The position numbers and the translations under genes are program-made. From Devosia indica (GTDB lineage: Bacteria > Pseudomonadota > Alphaproteobacteria > Rhizobiales > Devosiaceae): DNA of 64,000 bases. Of this stretch, positions 35,871 through 45,511 are shown in pieces (the stretch's first letter is position 1; every line of letters starts with the position of its first letter). The stretch spans positions 62,001-126,000 of the forward strand of contig NZ_PYVZ01000003.1 in assembly GCF_003056405.1 (NCBI RefSeq). Reading direction: 5' to 3'. The notes beneath the pieces were generated by a model. It was not told the DNA's origin. It searched no databases and saw only the letters and a program-made list of their open reading frames with translations.

Positions 35871-38746
35871 AGCCCCCTGGCCTTTCCATACCACTCGGAT
35901 GCCGCGGCCTCGACCTCGCCGCGCATCTGGGCAATATCGAGCTCAAGCCGCCCGAAGTCGGGATAGTTGGACAAATGGGCCAACAATTCCTTGAACGTGG
36001 GTGTCCATGCCTCTTCCTTGAACGGGCTAACCAGCGCCGAACTCATCACCTGCAAGGCCGTAGAATAGGTGCCGTGGATTTCGGCCAGGCGTTGGCCTTG
36101 CGGTACCAGTCCGATCTCTCCGAGCCGCGCCAGAACCCGCGCCGTGGTTTCCTGCGGAAGATTGACCTTCGATCCAGCCACCAACTGAGCGGATTGAGCG
36201 ACAAACTCAAGGTCGACGAGGCCACCGCTGACCAGCTTGAGGTCGAAGGCATGGCGCGGCTTGCGTTCGCGGGCCATCAGCGCGCGCATTGAGACAACGT
36301 CATCGATGGTTTTTGCAACATCGCGGGGCCGCGACATGACATCGGCGATCTCGGCGTTGACCTTGTCAGCCAATGCGCCAGTTGACGCGATGACACGGGC
36401 GCGGCTCAGCGCGAGATGCTCCCAGGTCCAGGCATTGTCCTTGTGATAGGCCCTGAACCCGGCAAGGCTGGTTGCCAGGGGCCCTGAATTGCCCGAGGGG
36501 CGGAGCCGCATATCGGCCTCATACAGCACGCCTTCGGCCGTGGGAGCCGAGACGGCCGCCACCAGGCGTTGGGTGAGGCGGGCAAAGTAATGTGAGGTCG
36601 AGAGCTGGCGTTCGCCATCGGACTCCGTCTCTGGCGCATCGTAGAGCAGGAAAAAGTCGAGATCGGAGGTGAATGTCATCTCCCGGCTCGCCATCTTACC
36701 GAACGCAAGCAATGCAACTTCGGCCCCGGCTATTCGGCCATGGCGCACGGCGAATTCATCCTGAACCTTGCTGAAAAGGCGATTGAGCAGGGTTTCGGCC
36801 AGCGCCGTAAACTGCTCCCCCGCCCCCTGCGCGCTGACTGTGCCGGAGAGCAGGCCCGCCGCGACCATGAATTTCTGCTCCTGCCCGATGATGCGGGCAC
36901 GATCGATCAGCTCTTCATAGGAGCGCGCGTCAGCGAGGAAGGCGTCGACCTTGGCCACCAGCACATCACGATGGGTGACGTCGTTGGCAAAGGCGGGGTC
37001 GATCAAGCCGTCCATGACATGGGCACGATGAATGACCGCCTCGGCCATGCGGGGCGCCGAGGCCATGAATTGCACGAGGAGCGTGCGGAGCTGGGCATGA
37101 TTGCGCAACAGCGCAAAGAGCTGGACGCCGGCCGGCAGGCGCGACAGGAAATCGTCGAAATGGGCCAGCGCCTCATCGGCATTGCCCGCGCGCCCGAGGG
37201 TCAGCAGCAGCGCGGGGAGCAGTTCGGTGAGGTGCGCGCGTGCGGCCGAGGTGCGCGTGGCGGCATAGCTGCCATAATGCCATTTGCGAACGGTCTGGAT
37301 CACCTTTGATGCATCGGTAAAGCCCATGGCAGTCAGGGTCTCAAGCGTTTCCGGATCATCGTCACTGCCGGTGAAAACCAGATTGCCCTCGCCAGAGCCC
37401 AGCGTTTCGCCTTGGGTGAAAAGCTCGGCATAGTAGCGGGCCACGCGTTCGAGGGCGGCGCGATAGGCTTTCTCGAAGGCCGCCAGATCGGCTTGGCCCA
37501 TCAACCGGCCGATGACGGCAACAGCTTCGGGGTTGTCGGGCATGGTGTGGGTCTGCTCGTCGCGCAGCATTTGCAGGCGGTTCTCGACCGCGCGCAGATA
37601 CCAATAGGTTTCGGTCAGTTCCTCGGCGGTCTGCGGGCTGATCCAATCGGCCCCTGCCAGAGCCGCCAGTGCCTGGGCCGTGGGGCGCACGCGCAGTGCC
37701 TTGTCGCGGCCACCGGCGATCAATTGCTGGGTCTGGGCGAAGAACTCGATCTCGCGAATGCCGCCGCGTCCGAGCTTGACATTGTGCCCCTCGACACGAA
37801 TGTCGCCGACTTTCTTGGACACGTTGATCTGGCGTTTCATGGCCTGAATATCGGCAATGGTGGCGAAGTCGAGATGCTTGCGCCAGACATAGGGCGCCAA
37901 TTCCTTGAGAAAGGCCTCACCGACCGCCTTGTCACCAGCGCAGGGACGCGCCTTGATCCAGGCCGCGCGCTCCCAATTCTGGCCGCGCACTTCGTAATAG
38001 GCCAGGGCCGCGTCGAACGAGATGGCCACCGGGGTCGATCCGGGATCCGGACGAAGGCGCAGATCGGTGCGGAACACGTAGCCGCCAGTCTGCCGGTCCT
38101 CCATCAGACCCACCAGCTTCTGCACCATGCGCGAGTAAATCTTGGTGGCTTCGAGCGGATCGGCGAGCACCGGCTTCTGCGGGTCGAAGAAGGCGACGAT
38201 GTCGATATCGGAGGAGTAGTTGAGTTCCCGCCCCCCATGCTTGCCCAGGGCAAAGATGGCGAGGCCGGAATTGGCGGCGCGCGCCTCCTGGGCGGAAATG
38301 GCCAGGTGCCCCTTTTCGAAGGCCTGGCGCATCAGCAGGTCCAGCGCGGCCTCAAGAGCGGCATCGGCCAGATCGGACAGGGCTTCGGTGGCGCGAGCGG
38401 TGGTCCAGGCACCGCCGGTTTCGGCGACAGCCGCCAGGAGGGCTGTGCGGCCCTTGGCGCAGCGCAGTACATGGGCAACCGCAGCTTCGTCATCCTCGCG
38501 TCCTGCGCGCCCCATTTCGTTCAAGAGCGCGTCAAAGGCGCGGTCCGGCCCCGTGTCCAGGGCCTGGGCGAGCCATTCGCCATGTGCCCGCGCCAGATCG
38601 AGAAGATAGGGTGCTGCCTCCAGCAGCGGACCGAGCGCGGACGCTTCGGCGCCAAGGGCGCTGGCAACGGCGTCGGGCAACTCGGTCAGCAGGGCCTGAA
38701 ACAGGGGGGTATCGGTGGCCGGCAGGGGGGCGAGAATTGTGCTCAT
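35867..38746 (-). CDS. glnE: Bifunctional glutamine synthetase adenylyltransferase/deadenylyltransferase
   Basis: Adds AMP to glutamine synthetase and removes it again, under control of PII proteins and glutamine. The 959-residue protein has two nucleotidyltransferase domains, each with its metal-binding pair: YSSDIDIVAFFDP near residue 180 (deadenylylation) and TSDLDFFLLYDAP near 690 (adenylylation), separated by helical regulatory regions. Full length and intact. It is the last gene of a same-strand row with the HK/RR pair, degP and the ccm genes, and lies 44 bp after the kinase gene. Confidence 0.95.
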   Translation of the reverse strand: MSTILAPLPATDTPLFQALLTELPDAVASALGAEASALGPLLEAAPYLLDLARAHGEWLAQALDTGPDRAFDALLNEMGRAGREDDEAAVAHVLRCAKGRTALLAAVAETGGAWTTARATEALSDLADAALEAALDLLMRQAFEKGHLAISAQEARAANSGLAIFALGKHGGRELNYSSDIDIVAFFDPQKPVLADPLEATKIYSRMVQKLVGLMEDRQTGGYVFRTDLRLRPDPGSTPVAISFDAALAYYEVRGQNWERAAWIKARPCAGDKAVGEAFLKELAPYVWRKHLDFATIADIQAMKRQINVSKKVGDIRVEGHNVKLGRGGIREIEFFAQTQQLIAGGRDKALRVRPTAQALAALAGADWISPQTAEELTETYWYLRAVENRLQMLRDEQTHTMPDNPEAVAVIGRLMGQADLAAFEKAYRAALERVARYYAELFTQGETLGSGEGNLVFTGSDDDPETLETLTAMGFTDASKVIQTVRKWHYGSYAATRTSAARAHLTELLPALLLTLGRAGNADEALAHFDDFLSRLPAGVQLFALLRNHAQLRTLLVQFMASAPRMAEAVIHRAHVMDGLIDPAFANDVTHRDVLVAKVDAFLADARSYEELIDRARIIGQEQKFMVAAGLLSGTVSAQGAGEQFTALAETLLNRLFSKVQDEFAVRHGRIAGAEVALLAFGKMASREMTFTSDLDFFLLYDAPETESDGERQLSTSHYFARLTQRLVAAVSAPTAEGVLYEADMRLRPSGNSGPLATSLAGFRAYHKDNAWTWEHLALSRARVIASTGALADKVNAEIADVMSRPRDVAKTIDDVVSMRALMARERKPRHAFDLKLVSGGLVDLEFVAQSAQLVAGSKVNLPQETTARVLARLGEIGLVPQGQRLAEIHGTYSTALQVMSSALVSPFKEEAWTPTFKELLAHLSNYPDFGRLELDIAQMRGEVEAAASEWYGKARGL

Positions 38747-38790
38747 TTTTGAGGCATACCCTGCCCCTGCAGTCCCGGCAAGGCGGCGCG

Positions 38791-40206
38791 CTAGCGCGCG
38801 GGAAACTCCAGCACAGCGCGCACGCCGGGCGCGCTGTCCTCGATACGGAACGTGCCGCCGTGGAGCCTGGCCACAGCATTGACGAGCGACAGGCCGAGGC
38901 CAGAGCCCGGTTCGGACCGGCTCTTTTCGAGCCGGACAAAGCGTTCCAGGACGCGTTTGCGATCCGCATCCGGAATACCGGGGCCATTGTCGGCCACAGA
39001 GATACAGACCCGGTCGCTCTCATTGCTCAGCGAGACATCAATTCTGCCCGACTTCCCGTCTTCAGGACGGGCATATTTCATAGCGTTTTCGAGCAGGTTG
39101 ACCATAGCCTGGCCGATCAGTTCCCGATTGGCCTTGAGCGTAACGCCCTCGGCAATCCGGGTCTCGACCGCAATACCTTCGTCCTCGGCGACGGGACCGT
39201 AAAGTTCGGCAACGTCCGCCACGATCTCGCTGATATTGATTTCGGAAAGCGCTCCGGAGGGCGCGCCCGCCTCGACACGCGCGATCATCAGCAAGGCGTT
39301 GAAGGTCTGGATCAGGCGGTCACTTTCGGCGATGACATTTTCAAGCGCCTGTTCCCGGGTTTCGACGCTAGCGGTGTCGCGCAGGGCCGCTTCGGCCTGA
39401 TTGCGCAGACGGGTCAGTGGGGTCTTGAGGTCATGGGCGACATTGTCGGTGACCTCCTTGAGGCCCTGCAAAAGCTGCTCAATACGGTCAAGCATGGCGT
39501 TGAGATTGGTCGCCAGGGCGTCAAATTCATCATTCCGCCTGGTGACCGGCACGCGTTCGGAAAGATTGCCCGACATGATCTTTGTCGAGGTCTGCTGGAT
39601 GGTATCGATGCGCCGCAGCACCCGGCGCGCAGTAATGCCGCCGGCGATCAGCGAGAACAGCACAATGCCAACAACGCCAACCATGAAGCTTTGAAGAATG
39701 ATAGCCGAGTAGCCTCGCCGCTCCACGACATCCCGCCCCACCACCAGGCGCATGCCGTTGCCCAGCTCTATGGATCGAACCACCGCAATGCCCTCGCGCT
39801 GGCGGGGCGGGCGGCCTTCTTCGACCACATCGTCACCGAGCGGATTGGGCCGTTCATAATCGAAACTATAGACACCAGGATTGATCACCACCTCGGCCGG
39901 CACGTCGGTCACATTGCCGAGCAAATAAAGGCCAGCAGCATCGCCAAGGAAGTAGATGCCGGGGCCCGGCTGTGAGGAGAGCCGGTTGACAGCGAAAGCC
40001 AGCGCCCGAATACCCTGGTTGGTTTCGATGCGCTGGAACTGACGGATTTCGCGATCAATGTCGTCGGTCTGCTGGCGCTGGATCTGCACGCTCGATTGCC
40101 AACCGATAAATGCCATCAGAAGGATGGCAAAAACGATGAAGATGGCAATGAAGGTGGCCGTCAGCCGGACAGTTGATGTGCGCCAAACCTGGGCGAAGCG
40201 GTTCAC
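38791..40206 (-). CDS. EnvZ-type sensor histidine kinase
   Basis: A 471-residue kinase with transmembrane segments at residues ~15-35 and ~175-195, a short periplasmic sensor between them, a HAMP linker (RRIDTIQQTSTKIMSGN) and a phosphoacceptor region NVAHDLKTPLTRLRNQA near 258. The ATPase domain has LENAMKYA, DNGPGIPDADR and GSGLGLSLVNA. The start codon is three bases after the stop of the OmpR-type regulator gene, so the two form a cognate pair. The signal is unknown; the neighbouring degP suggests envelope stress. Confidence 0.92.
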   Translation of the reverse strand: MNRFAQVWRTSTVRLTATFIAIFIVFAILLMAFIGWQSSVQIQRQQTDDIDREIRQFQRIETNQGIRALAFAVNRLSSQPGPGIYFLGDAAGLYLLGNVTDVPAEVVINPGVYSFDYERPNPLGDDVVEEGRPPRQREGIAVVRSIELGNGMRLVVGRDVVERRGYSAIILQSFMVGVVGIVLFSLIAGGITARRVLRRIDTIQQTSTKIMSGNLSERVPVTRRNDEFDALATNLNAMLDRIEQLLQGLKEVTDNVAHDLKTPLTRLRNQAEAALRDTASVETREQALENVIAESDRLIQTFNALLMIARVEAGAPSGALSEINISEIVADVAELYGPVAEDEGIAVETRIAEGVTLKANRELIGQAMVNLLENAMKYARPEDGKSGRIDVSLSNESDRVCISVADNGPGIPDADRKRVLERFVRLEKSRSEPGSGLGLSLVNAVARLHGGTFRIEDSAPGVRAVLEFPAR

Positions 40207-40209
40207 GGG

Positions 40210-40881
40210 CTACTCCCGGATCATATAGCCGGCGCCGCGTACAGTGTGCAGAAGCGGATTGGCGTGACCCTTGTCAATCTTGGAGCGCAGACGGGACATA
40301 TGCACGTCGATGACGTTGGTCTGGGGGTCGAAGTGGTAGTCCCAGACGTTCTCAAGCAGCATGGTGCGCGTCACCACCTTGCCGGCATTCTTCATGAGAT
40401 ATTCGAGCAGGCGGAATTCGCGCGGCTGGAGCAGTATGTTCTCCCCATCGCGCTCGACCTTGCGGCTGAGGCGATCGAGCGACAAGCCACCAACAGTATA
40501 GCTGGTCGCTGCTTCGGCCGGGCTTGACCGGCGCGCCAGCACCTCAACGCGGGCCAGGAGTTCGGTGAAGGCATAGGGCTTGGTCAGATAGTCGTCGCCG
40601 CCGGCACGAAGGCCGGTGACGCGGTCATCGACTTCGCCGAGGGCAGACAGGATCAGCACGGGGGTCTTGTCATCTTCGGCCCGCAGGCTTTCCACGATGC
40701 TGAGGCCATCGCGGCGGGGCAGCATGCGGTCCACGATCAGCACGTCGTAATCCATGGCCGAAGCCATGGCATAACCGGTTTCACCGTCCGCGGCGTGATG
40801 GGTCACATGGCCGGCTTCATCGAGGGCCTGGACGAGATAGCTCGCCGCTTCGCGGTCGTCTTCGATGAGCAGGATCTTCAC
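40210..40881 (-). CDS. OmpR-family response regulator
   Basis: A 223-residue regulator: receiver domain (residues 1-120) with acidic pocket LIEDD, phosphoacceptor aspartate in LIVDRMLPRRDG near 51 and the conserved lysine in LTKPYAF near 101, then a winged-helix DNA-binding domain ending HTVRGAGYMIRE. Cognate kinase gene directly downstream. It follows degP, with a hairpin between them at 40910-40934. Confidence 0.94.
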   Translation of the reverse strand: MKILLIEDDREAASYLVQALDEAGHVTHHAADGETGYAMASAMDYDVLIVDRMLPRRDGLSIVESLRAEDDKTPVLILSALGEVDDRVTGLRAGGDDYLTKPYAFTELLARVEVLARRSSPAEAATSYTVGGLSLDRLSRKVERDGENILLQPREFRLLEYLMKNAGKVVTRTMLLENVWDYHFDPQTNVIDVHMSRLRSKIDKGHANPLLHTVRGAGYMIRE

Positions 40882-40909
40882 GGCTGACGCTCCGATAATT
40901 CTGGGAGAT

Positions 40910-40934
40910 GGCCCCCGGGCAAAACCCGGAGGCC
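40910..40934 (-). terminator. Hairpin between degP and the response regulator gene
   Basis: On the minus strand GGCCTCCGGG pairs with CCCGGGGGCC around a TTTTG loop, with one imperfect pair. It lies ten bases after the degP stop and 29 before the regulator start. Lacking a T-run, it may lower read-through rather than stop it. Confidence 0.45.
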
Positions 40935-40943
40935 AAAGACTTG

Positions 40944-42482
40944 TTACTCAGTATCGCCGATCGGCAGCCCGACGAAGCGGGCCTCGCCATCGCGGGCGAT
41001 CTTGATCAGGACCGTGTTGAGACCCCGATCACGTACAGCCTGGACAGCCGCATCGAAATCGCCGGGCTCGGCCACGGGCCTGTTGTCCACTTCGAGGATC
41101 ACGTCGCCAGTGGCAAAGCCGCGCTGAGCCGCAGGGCTGTCGCCGTCGACGTCCTGGATCAACAGGCCGCCCGAACCGTCACCATTGGGCACCAGGGTCA
41201 TGCCCAGAGCCGTAGCGGCTTCCGGAAGGGCCTGGGGTGGTGTCGGCTGCTCGGGCGTTTCGGCTGCCGTCTCATCAAGCTGCTGGAGCTGAACCGAGAT
41301 GGTGGTCTCCGCGCCGTCGCGCCAGATCGTCAGTTCAACAGTGCTGTCAGGGGCCTTGCTGGCAATCGTGCGGCTGAGATCAAGCGCGTCATCGATCTGC
41401 TCACCATCGACTTCGATAATGATGTCGCCCGATTCAACGCCTGCGGCACCAGCCGGACCATCCTCGGTGGGTTCGCGAACGATGGCGCCACGCGCGTCGG
41501 GCAGGCCAACACTATCGGCGATATCGCGGCTGACGTCCTGGATCGAAACGCCGAGATAGCCACGGGTCACCGTGCCGTCCTCGATAAGCTGATCAACAAT
41601 CAGTTTCACAGTACGGGCCGGAATAGCGAACGCAATACCGACATTGCCGCCAGTGGGGGAATAGATGGCGGTGTTCACACCAACCACTTCACCATTGACG
41701 TTGAAGGCCGGCCCGCCCGAGTTGCCAGTGTTCACAGCAGCGTCGATCTGCAGGAAGTCACCATAGTTGGAACCGCCAATGTCGCGGCCAGCACCGGAAA
41801 TGACACCCACTGTCACTGTGCCACCCAGGCCGAAGGGATTGCCCACCGCCACGACCCAGTCACCGACGCGGCTGGGTTCCAGATCGTTCTCGAAGGTGAC
41901 GAAGGGCAGGTCCTCGCCTTCGATCTTGAGTACGGCAAGGTCGGTGCGTTCGTCAGTGCCGACGATTTCGGCAACCTGTTCGGAACCGTCTTCGAAGACC
42001 ACCGTGACCTTGGTTGCGTCCTCAACCACGTGGTTGTTGGTCACCACATATCCGTCATCGGAGATAATGAAGCCGGAACCGGCCGCCATGAAGCGGCGCG
42101 GTGCACTCTGTCCGCCGGGCGCACCTGGACCGTTGGGGCCACCGAACTGGTCGAAGAAGTCGCGGAATGGATGATCTTCGGGCAGGTCGGGGAAATTGAA
42201 CTCGAAGTTGAAGTCACGGCCACCGCGCTGGACGGTGCGACCGGGGGCCTCGGCCTCGACCAGGATGGAGACCACGGCGGGCTTAACCGCCTCGACAAGA
42301 TCGGCGAAGCCCTGCTGAACCTGTGCCTGGGGCACAACGATCTGCGCGGCGTTCTGCATCTGCGCATTGGCAGCCTGGCCTGTGAGGACAAAAGCGGTGG
42401 AAACGCCGCCGACGCCGACCAGAAGGGCCAGTGCCGATGCGCCCAGCCAGTGGCGGGTGCGCGAAAGAATAGTCGAACGCAT
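40944..42482 (-). CDS. degP: Do-family periplasmic serine endopeptidase/chaperone
   Basis: A 512-residue HtrA protease. A signal peptide (residues 1-41) is followed by the trypsin-like domain with the catalytic triad His in VTNNHVVEDA, Asp in RTDLAVLKIEG and Ser in NTGNSGGPAFN. Two PDZ domains follow (about 300-390 and 415-505). It degrades or refolds misfolded envelope proteins. The ATG at 42482 has GAAGGAG nine bases upstream. It lies between the ccm operon and a two-component system on one strand, an arrangement known from rhizobia. Confidence 0.95.
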   Translation of the reverse strand: MRSTILSRTRHWLGASALALLVGVGGVSTAFVLTGQAANAQMQNAAQIVVPQAQVQQGFADLVEAVKPAVVSILVEAEAPGRTVQRGGRDFNFEFNFPDLPEDHPFRDFFDQFGGPNGPGAPGGQSAPRRFMAAGSGFIISDDGYVVTNNHVVEDATKVTVVFEDGSEQVAEIVGTDERTDLAVLKIEGEDLPFVTFENDLEPSRVGDWVVAVGNPFGLGGTVTVGVISGAGRDIGGSNYGDFLQIDAAVNTGNSGGPAFNVNGEVVGVNTAIYSPTGGNVGIAFAIPARTVKLIVDQLIEDGTVTRGYLGVSIQDVSRDIADSVGLPDARGAIVREPTEDGPAGAAGVESGDIIIEVDGEQIDDALDLSRTIASKAPDSTVELTIWRDGAETTISVQLQQLDETAAETPEQPTPPQALPEAATALGMTLVPNGDGSGGLLIQDVDGDSPAAQRGFATGDVILEVDNRPVAEPGDFDAAVQAVRDRGLNTVLIKIARDGEARFVGLPIGDTE

Positions 42483-42600
42483 GGGAACGTATCTCCTTCG
42501 TTAAGCTCTCAACAGCTTGTGGCGATACGTATGCAACGGCGCGCCTTTCTATGAAGTTGCGCCAAGATTAAGCTTTGGCAATGTTGCGGGCGGGATTGTG

Positions 42601-43068
42601 TCAGGTCCCGGTCTTGTCACTGCCATGTTTCAGGGCATCGAGTGCGGCGGTCTCCTCTGCGGTCAGACCGTCTGCAGGTACCGCGGCCTGCCGCCTGCGC
42701 GCGATGAACAGGGCGATCAGGCCAGCGAGCAGCAGCAGCGGCGCGGCCACCCAAAGGAGCAGCGTATGGGCCCCAAGGCGTGGATTGAGCAGGACATATT
42801 CGCCATAGCGGTCAACGACATACTGCTCGACTTCCGCATTGGTGTCGCCGGCCACCAGGCGTTCGCGCACCAGCACGCGCAGGTCGCGGGCCAGGTCGGC
42901 GTCACTGTCGTCGATGGATTGGTTCTGGCAGACCAGGCAGCGCAGCCCGGCCGAAATATCGCGCGCCCGCTGCTCCAGGGCCGGGTCAGGCAGAATTTCG
43001 TCGGGCCCAAGCGCCTGAGCTGCCGGCGCCAGCAACAGCATCAGACACATCAGCGTGACACGCAGCAT
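42601..43068 (-). CDS. ccmH: Cytochrome c maturation protein CcmH (CycL)
   Basis: Periplasmic-facing thiol reductase that keeps the apocytochrome haem site reduced for haem attachment. Signal peptide at residues 1-18, redox motif [15 protein letters not shown] (CxxC) near residue 38, then a C-terminal transmembrane anchor ([18 protein letters not shown]). The start shares one base with the ccmF stop (TAATG), so the two are translationally coupled. Last gene of the ccmIEFH unit. Confidence 0.94.
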   Translation of the reverse strand: MLRVTLMCLMLLLAPAAQALGPDEILPDPALEQRARDISAGLRCLVCQNQSIDDSDADLARDLRVLVRERLVAGDTNAEVEQYVVDRYGEYVLLNPRLGAHTLLLWVAAPLLLLAGLIALFIARRRQAAVPADGLTAEETAALDALKHGSDKTGT

Positions 43069-45041
43069 TACCGGGACGCCTCCAGCTTCGCCTTGCGCGC
43101 CGCCTGCGGCACACCGAAGCGGACACGGCGGTCGCTCAGCGACAGGATGCCGGCGCCGGACATGACCAGCGCCCCAATCCAGATCAGCAGAATATAGGGC
43201 TTGTGCCAGACCCGGATGACATGGGTGTCGTCCAAAGGCTCACCAAGCTGCAGGTAAAGCTGGGACAGGCCATAGGTCTGGATCGCCGCTTCCGTGGTTG
43301 GCGTTCCGCTTGCCACATAGGTCCGGCGTTCAGGCATCAGCACGTCGCTGCCCCCATTCGGGTCGGTCACGGTGAACACGCCGGTGTCTGCGAGGTAGTT
43401 AGCGCCTTCGAGCTGTTCGAAGCTGTCAAAGGTAATCTCATAGCCTGCCAGTTCGGCGGTTTCGCCGGGGTTGAGCGTGGTTACCAGCTCGGTCTCCCAG
43501 GCAGAGACCGAAACAATGCCCAGCACTGTCAGCCCCAGCCCCATATGACCAATGGCCGTCGACCAGATACTGCGCGGCAATCCGGCCAGCCGCCGCAGGC
43601 TCTCGGCCAGGGGAATGCGCCCGAGCCGGCTGCGCTCGATCAATTCGGCAAGTGCGCCGAAGGTCACCCAGAACCCAAGCAGCAGCCCGATCGGCACCAG
43701 TGAAATCGAATTGCCAGCCAGGGCCGAAATGAGAATGGCGAGGAAAACCGCCAGGGCGGCAAAACCCATCAGGCGCTGCCCGGCGGCAACCAGATCAGCC
43801 CGTTTCCATGCCAGGAGCGGGCCAAAGGGCAGGACCAGCAGGAGCGGCGCCATCAGGGCACCAAAGGTGAAATTGAAGAAGGGTGCACCCACCGAGATGG
43901 TGGTTCCGGTCAGCGCGTCGAGCAGCAACGGGTAAAGCGTGCCGACCAGCACGGCTCCCACGGCGGTGGCCAGGAACAGATTGTTGAGAATGAGTGCGCC
44001 TTCACGGCTGATCGGGGCGAACAAACCGCCCTGGCGCAGTGCCGGAGACCGGATCGCGAAAAGCAGGAAAGCCCCGCCGATGAGCACTGCCAGCATGGCC
44101 AGAATCACAAGACCGCGCGTGGGATCGCTGGCGAAGGTATGGACCGAGGTCAGAATGCCCGAGCGCACCAGGAAGGTGCCGAGGAGCGACAAGGAGAAGG
44201 TTATGATGGCCAGGAAGACCGTCCAGATCTTGAGCGCATTGCGCTTTTCCATGACCAGCGCCGAGTGCAACAATGCCGTGCCGGCCAGCCAGGGCATGAA
44301 GCTGGCGTTCTCCACCGGGTCCCAGAACCACCAGCCGCCCCAGCCAAGCTCGTAATAGGCCCAGTATGAACCCATGGCGATGCCCAGTGTCAGGAAGACC
44401 CAGCTCAGCATGGTCCAGGGCCGCACCCAGCGCGCCCAAGCCTGATCGATGCGGCCCGAGATCAGCGCGGCAATGGCAAAGGAAAAGCAGATCGAAAAAC
44501 CGACATAGCCCGCATAGAGCAGCGGCGGGTGAATGGCCAGGCCCACATCCTGCAGCACGGGATTGAGGTCGCCCCCCTCCAATGGCGCAGGCGACAGCCG
44601 GGCGAAGGGATTGGAGGTAAACAGCGTAAAGCCGGCAAAGGCGGCTGTGAGCAGACTCTGCGTACCAAGCACCAGGTTGGTCAGGTCGGACGGCAGGCCG
44701 CGGCTGAATGCGGCCGCCAAAGCGCCAAACAGCACCAGGATCAACACCCAAAGCAGCATGGACCCTTCATGATTGCCCCAGACGCCTGAAATCTTGAAGA
44801 TCAGGGGTTTGAGCGAATGCGAATGATTGGCCGCCAGTGCGAGGCTGAAATCGGACACCACGAAGGCATGCACCACGGCCAGAAAAGCCACTGACACCAG
44901 AACGAATTGCAGGATGGCGGCCTGACCGAGCACCGCGGCCAGCCGCTCACCGCGCCGCCAAAGCAGCAGCCCGCCCATTGCCGAAACGACGGCAATCGCA
45001 AAGGCAAGAACCAGGGCAAAATGTCCAAGCTCGATACTCAT
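43068..45041 (-). CDS. ccmF: Haem lyase CcmF (CycK)
   Basis: Large polytopic membrane protein (657 residues, about 14-15 transmembrane segments) that receives haem from CcmE and helps attach it to apocytochrome c. The tryptophan-rich haem-handling motif is [18 protein letters not shown] near residue 245, and the conserved [13 protein letters not shown] near residue 92. The ATG at 45041 ([14 protein letters not shown]) overlaps the ccmE stop and is preferred over the further upstream ATG. Confidence 0.95.
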   Translation of the reverse strand: MSIELGHFALVLAFAIAVVSAMGGLLLWRRGERLAAVLGQAAILQFVLVSVAFLAVVHAFVVSDFSLALAANHSHSLKPLIFKISGVWGNHEGSMLLWVLILVLFGALAAAFSRGLPSDLTNLVLGTQSLLTAAFAGFTLFTSNPFARLSPAPLEGGDLNPVLQDVGLAIHPPLLYAGYVGFSICFSFAIAALISGRIDQAWARWVRPWTMLSWVFLTLGIAMGSYWAYYELGWGGWWFWDPVENASFMPWLAGTALLHSALVMEKRNALKIWTVFLAIITFSLSLLGTFLVRSGILTSVHTFASDPTRGLVILAMLAVLIGGAFLLFAIRSPALRQGGLFAPISREGALILNNLFLATAVGAVLVGTLYPLLLDALTGTTISVGAPFFNFTFGALMAPLLLVLPFGPLLAWKRADLVAAGQRLMGFAALAVFLAILISALAGNSISLVPIGLLLGFWVTFGALAELIERSRLGRIPLAESLRRLAGLPRSIWSTAIGHMGLGLTVLGIVSVSAWETELVTTLNPGETAELAGYEITFDSFEQLEGANYLADTGVFTVTDPNGGSDVLMPERRTYVASGTPTTEAAIQTYGLSQLYLQLGEPLDDTHVIRVWHKPYILLIWIGALVMSGAGILSLSDRRVRFGVPQAARKAKLEASR

Positions 45042-45511
45042 TGCATGGTCTCCCCCGGCCGCCACTCGCCCTGCGCCTTGAGCGCCTCGACGACTTCCTT
45101 GGGGATGTAGTTCTCATCATGCTTGGCCAGCACATTGCTGGCCTGGAAGCGACCATCCGGTCCAAGACTGCCCTCGGCTACAACCCCCTGCCCTTCGCGG
45201 AACAGATCGGGCAGGATGCCGACATAGCGGGCCACGATGTCATGTCCGCCATCGGTGATGGTGAACACGTTGTCCTGTCCGTCGCGGGTCCAGCTACCGT
45301 CCTTGACCAGTCCACCGAGGCGGATCGCCTGCCCTGGTGCAACTTCGCGCGCGATCACGTCGCTGGGCGCATAGAAGAACACGATCTGGTCACGCAAGGC
45401 CGTCAGCACCAGTGCCGTGGCGATCGCGACCACAACGGCCAGACCTGCAATAACGGCCAGGCGCTTCTGCTTGCGGGTCATGCCGCGGCGGGCGTTTGCC
45501 GGCATGGTCAT
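45038..45511 (-). CDS. ccmE: Periplasmic haem chaperone CcmE (CycJ)
   Basis: Carries haem bound covalently through a histidine. N-terminal anchor at residues ~14-34 (LAVIAGLAVVVAIATALVL); the beta-barrel has RLGGLVKDGSW and the haem-binding histidine is in LAKHDENYIPKE near residue 132. Overlaps ccmI and ccmF by 4 bases each. Confidence 0.96.
   Translation of the reverse strand: MTMPANARRGMTRKQKRLAVIAGLAVVVAIATALVLTALRDQIVFFYAPSDVIAREVAPGQAIRLGGLVKDGSWTRDGQDNVFTITDGGHDIVARYVGILPDLFREGQGVVAEGSLGPDGRFQASNVLAKHDENYIPKEVVEALKAQGEWRPGETMQ

Noticed and set aside
37412-38752. 446-codon plus-strand frame opposite glnE
   Set aside because: Glycine/glutamine-rich antisense shadow; glnE has both nucleotidyltransferase motifs.
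40908-42554. 548-codon plus-strand frame opposite degP
   Set aside because: Shadow of degP, whose catalytic triad and PDZ domains are clear on the minus strand.
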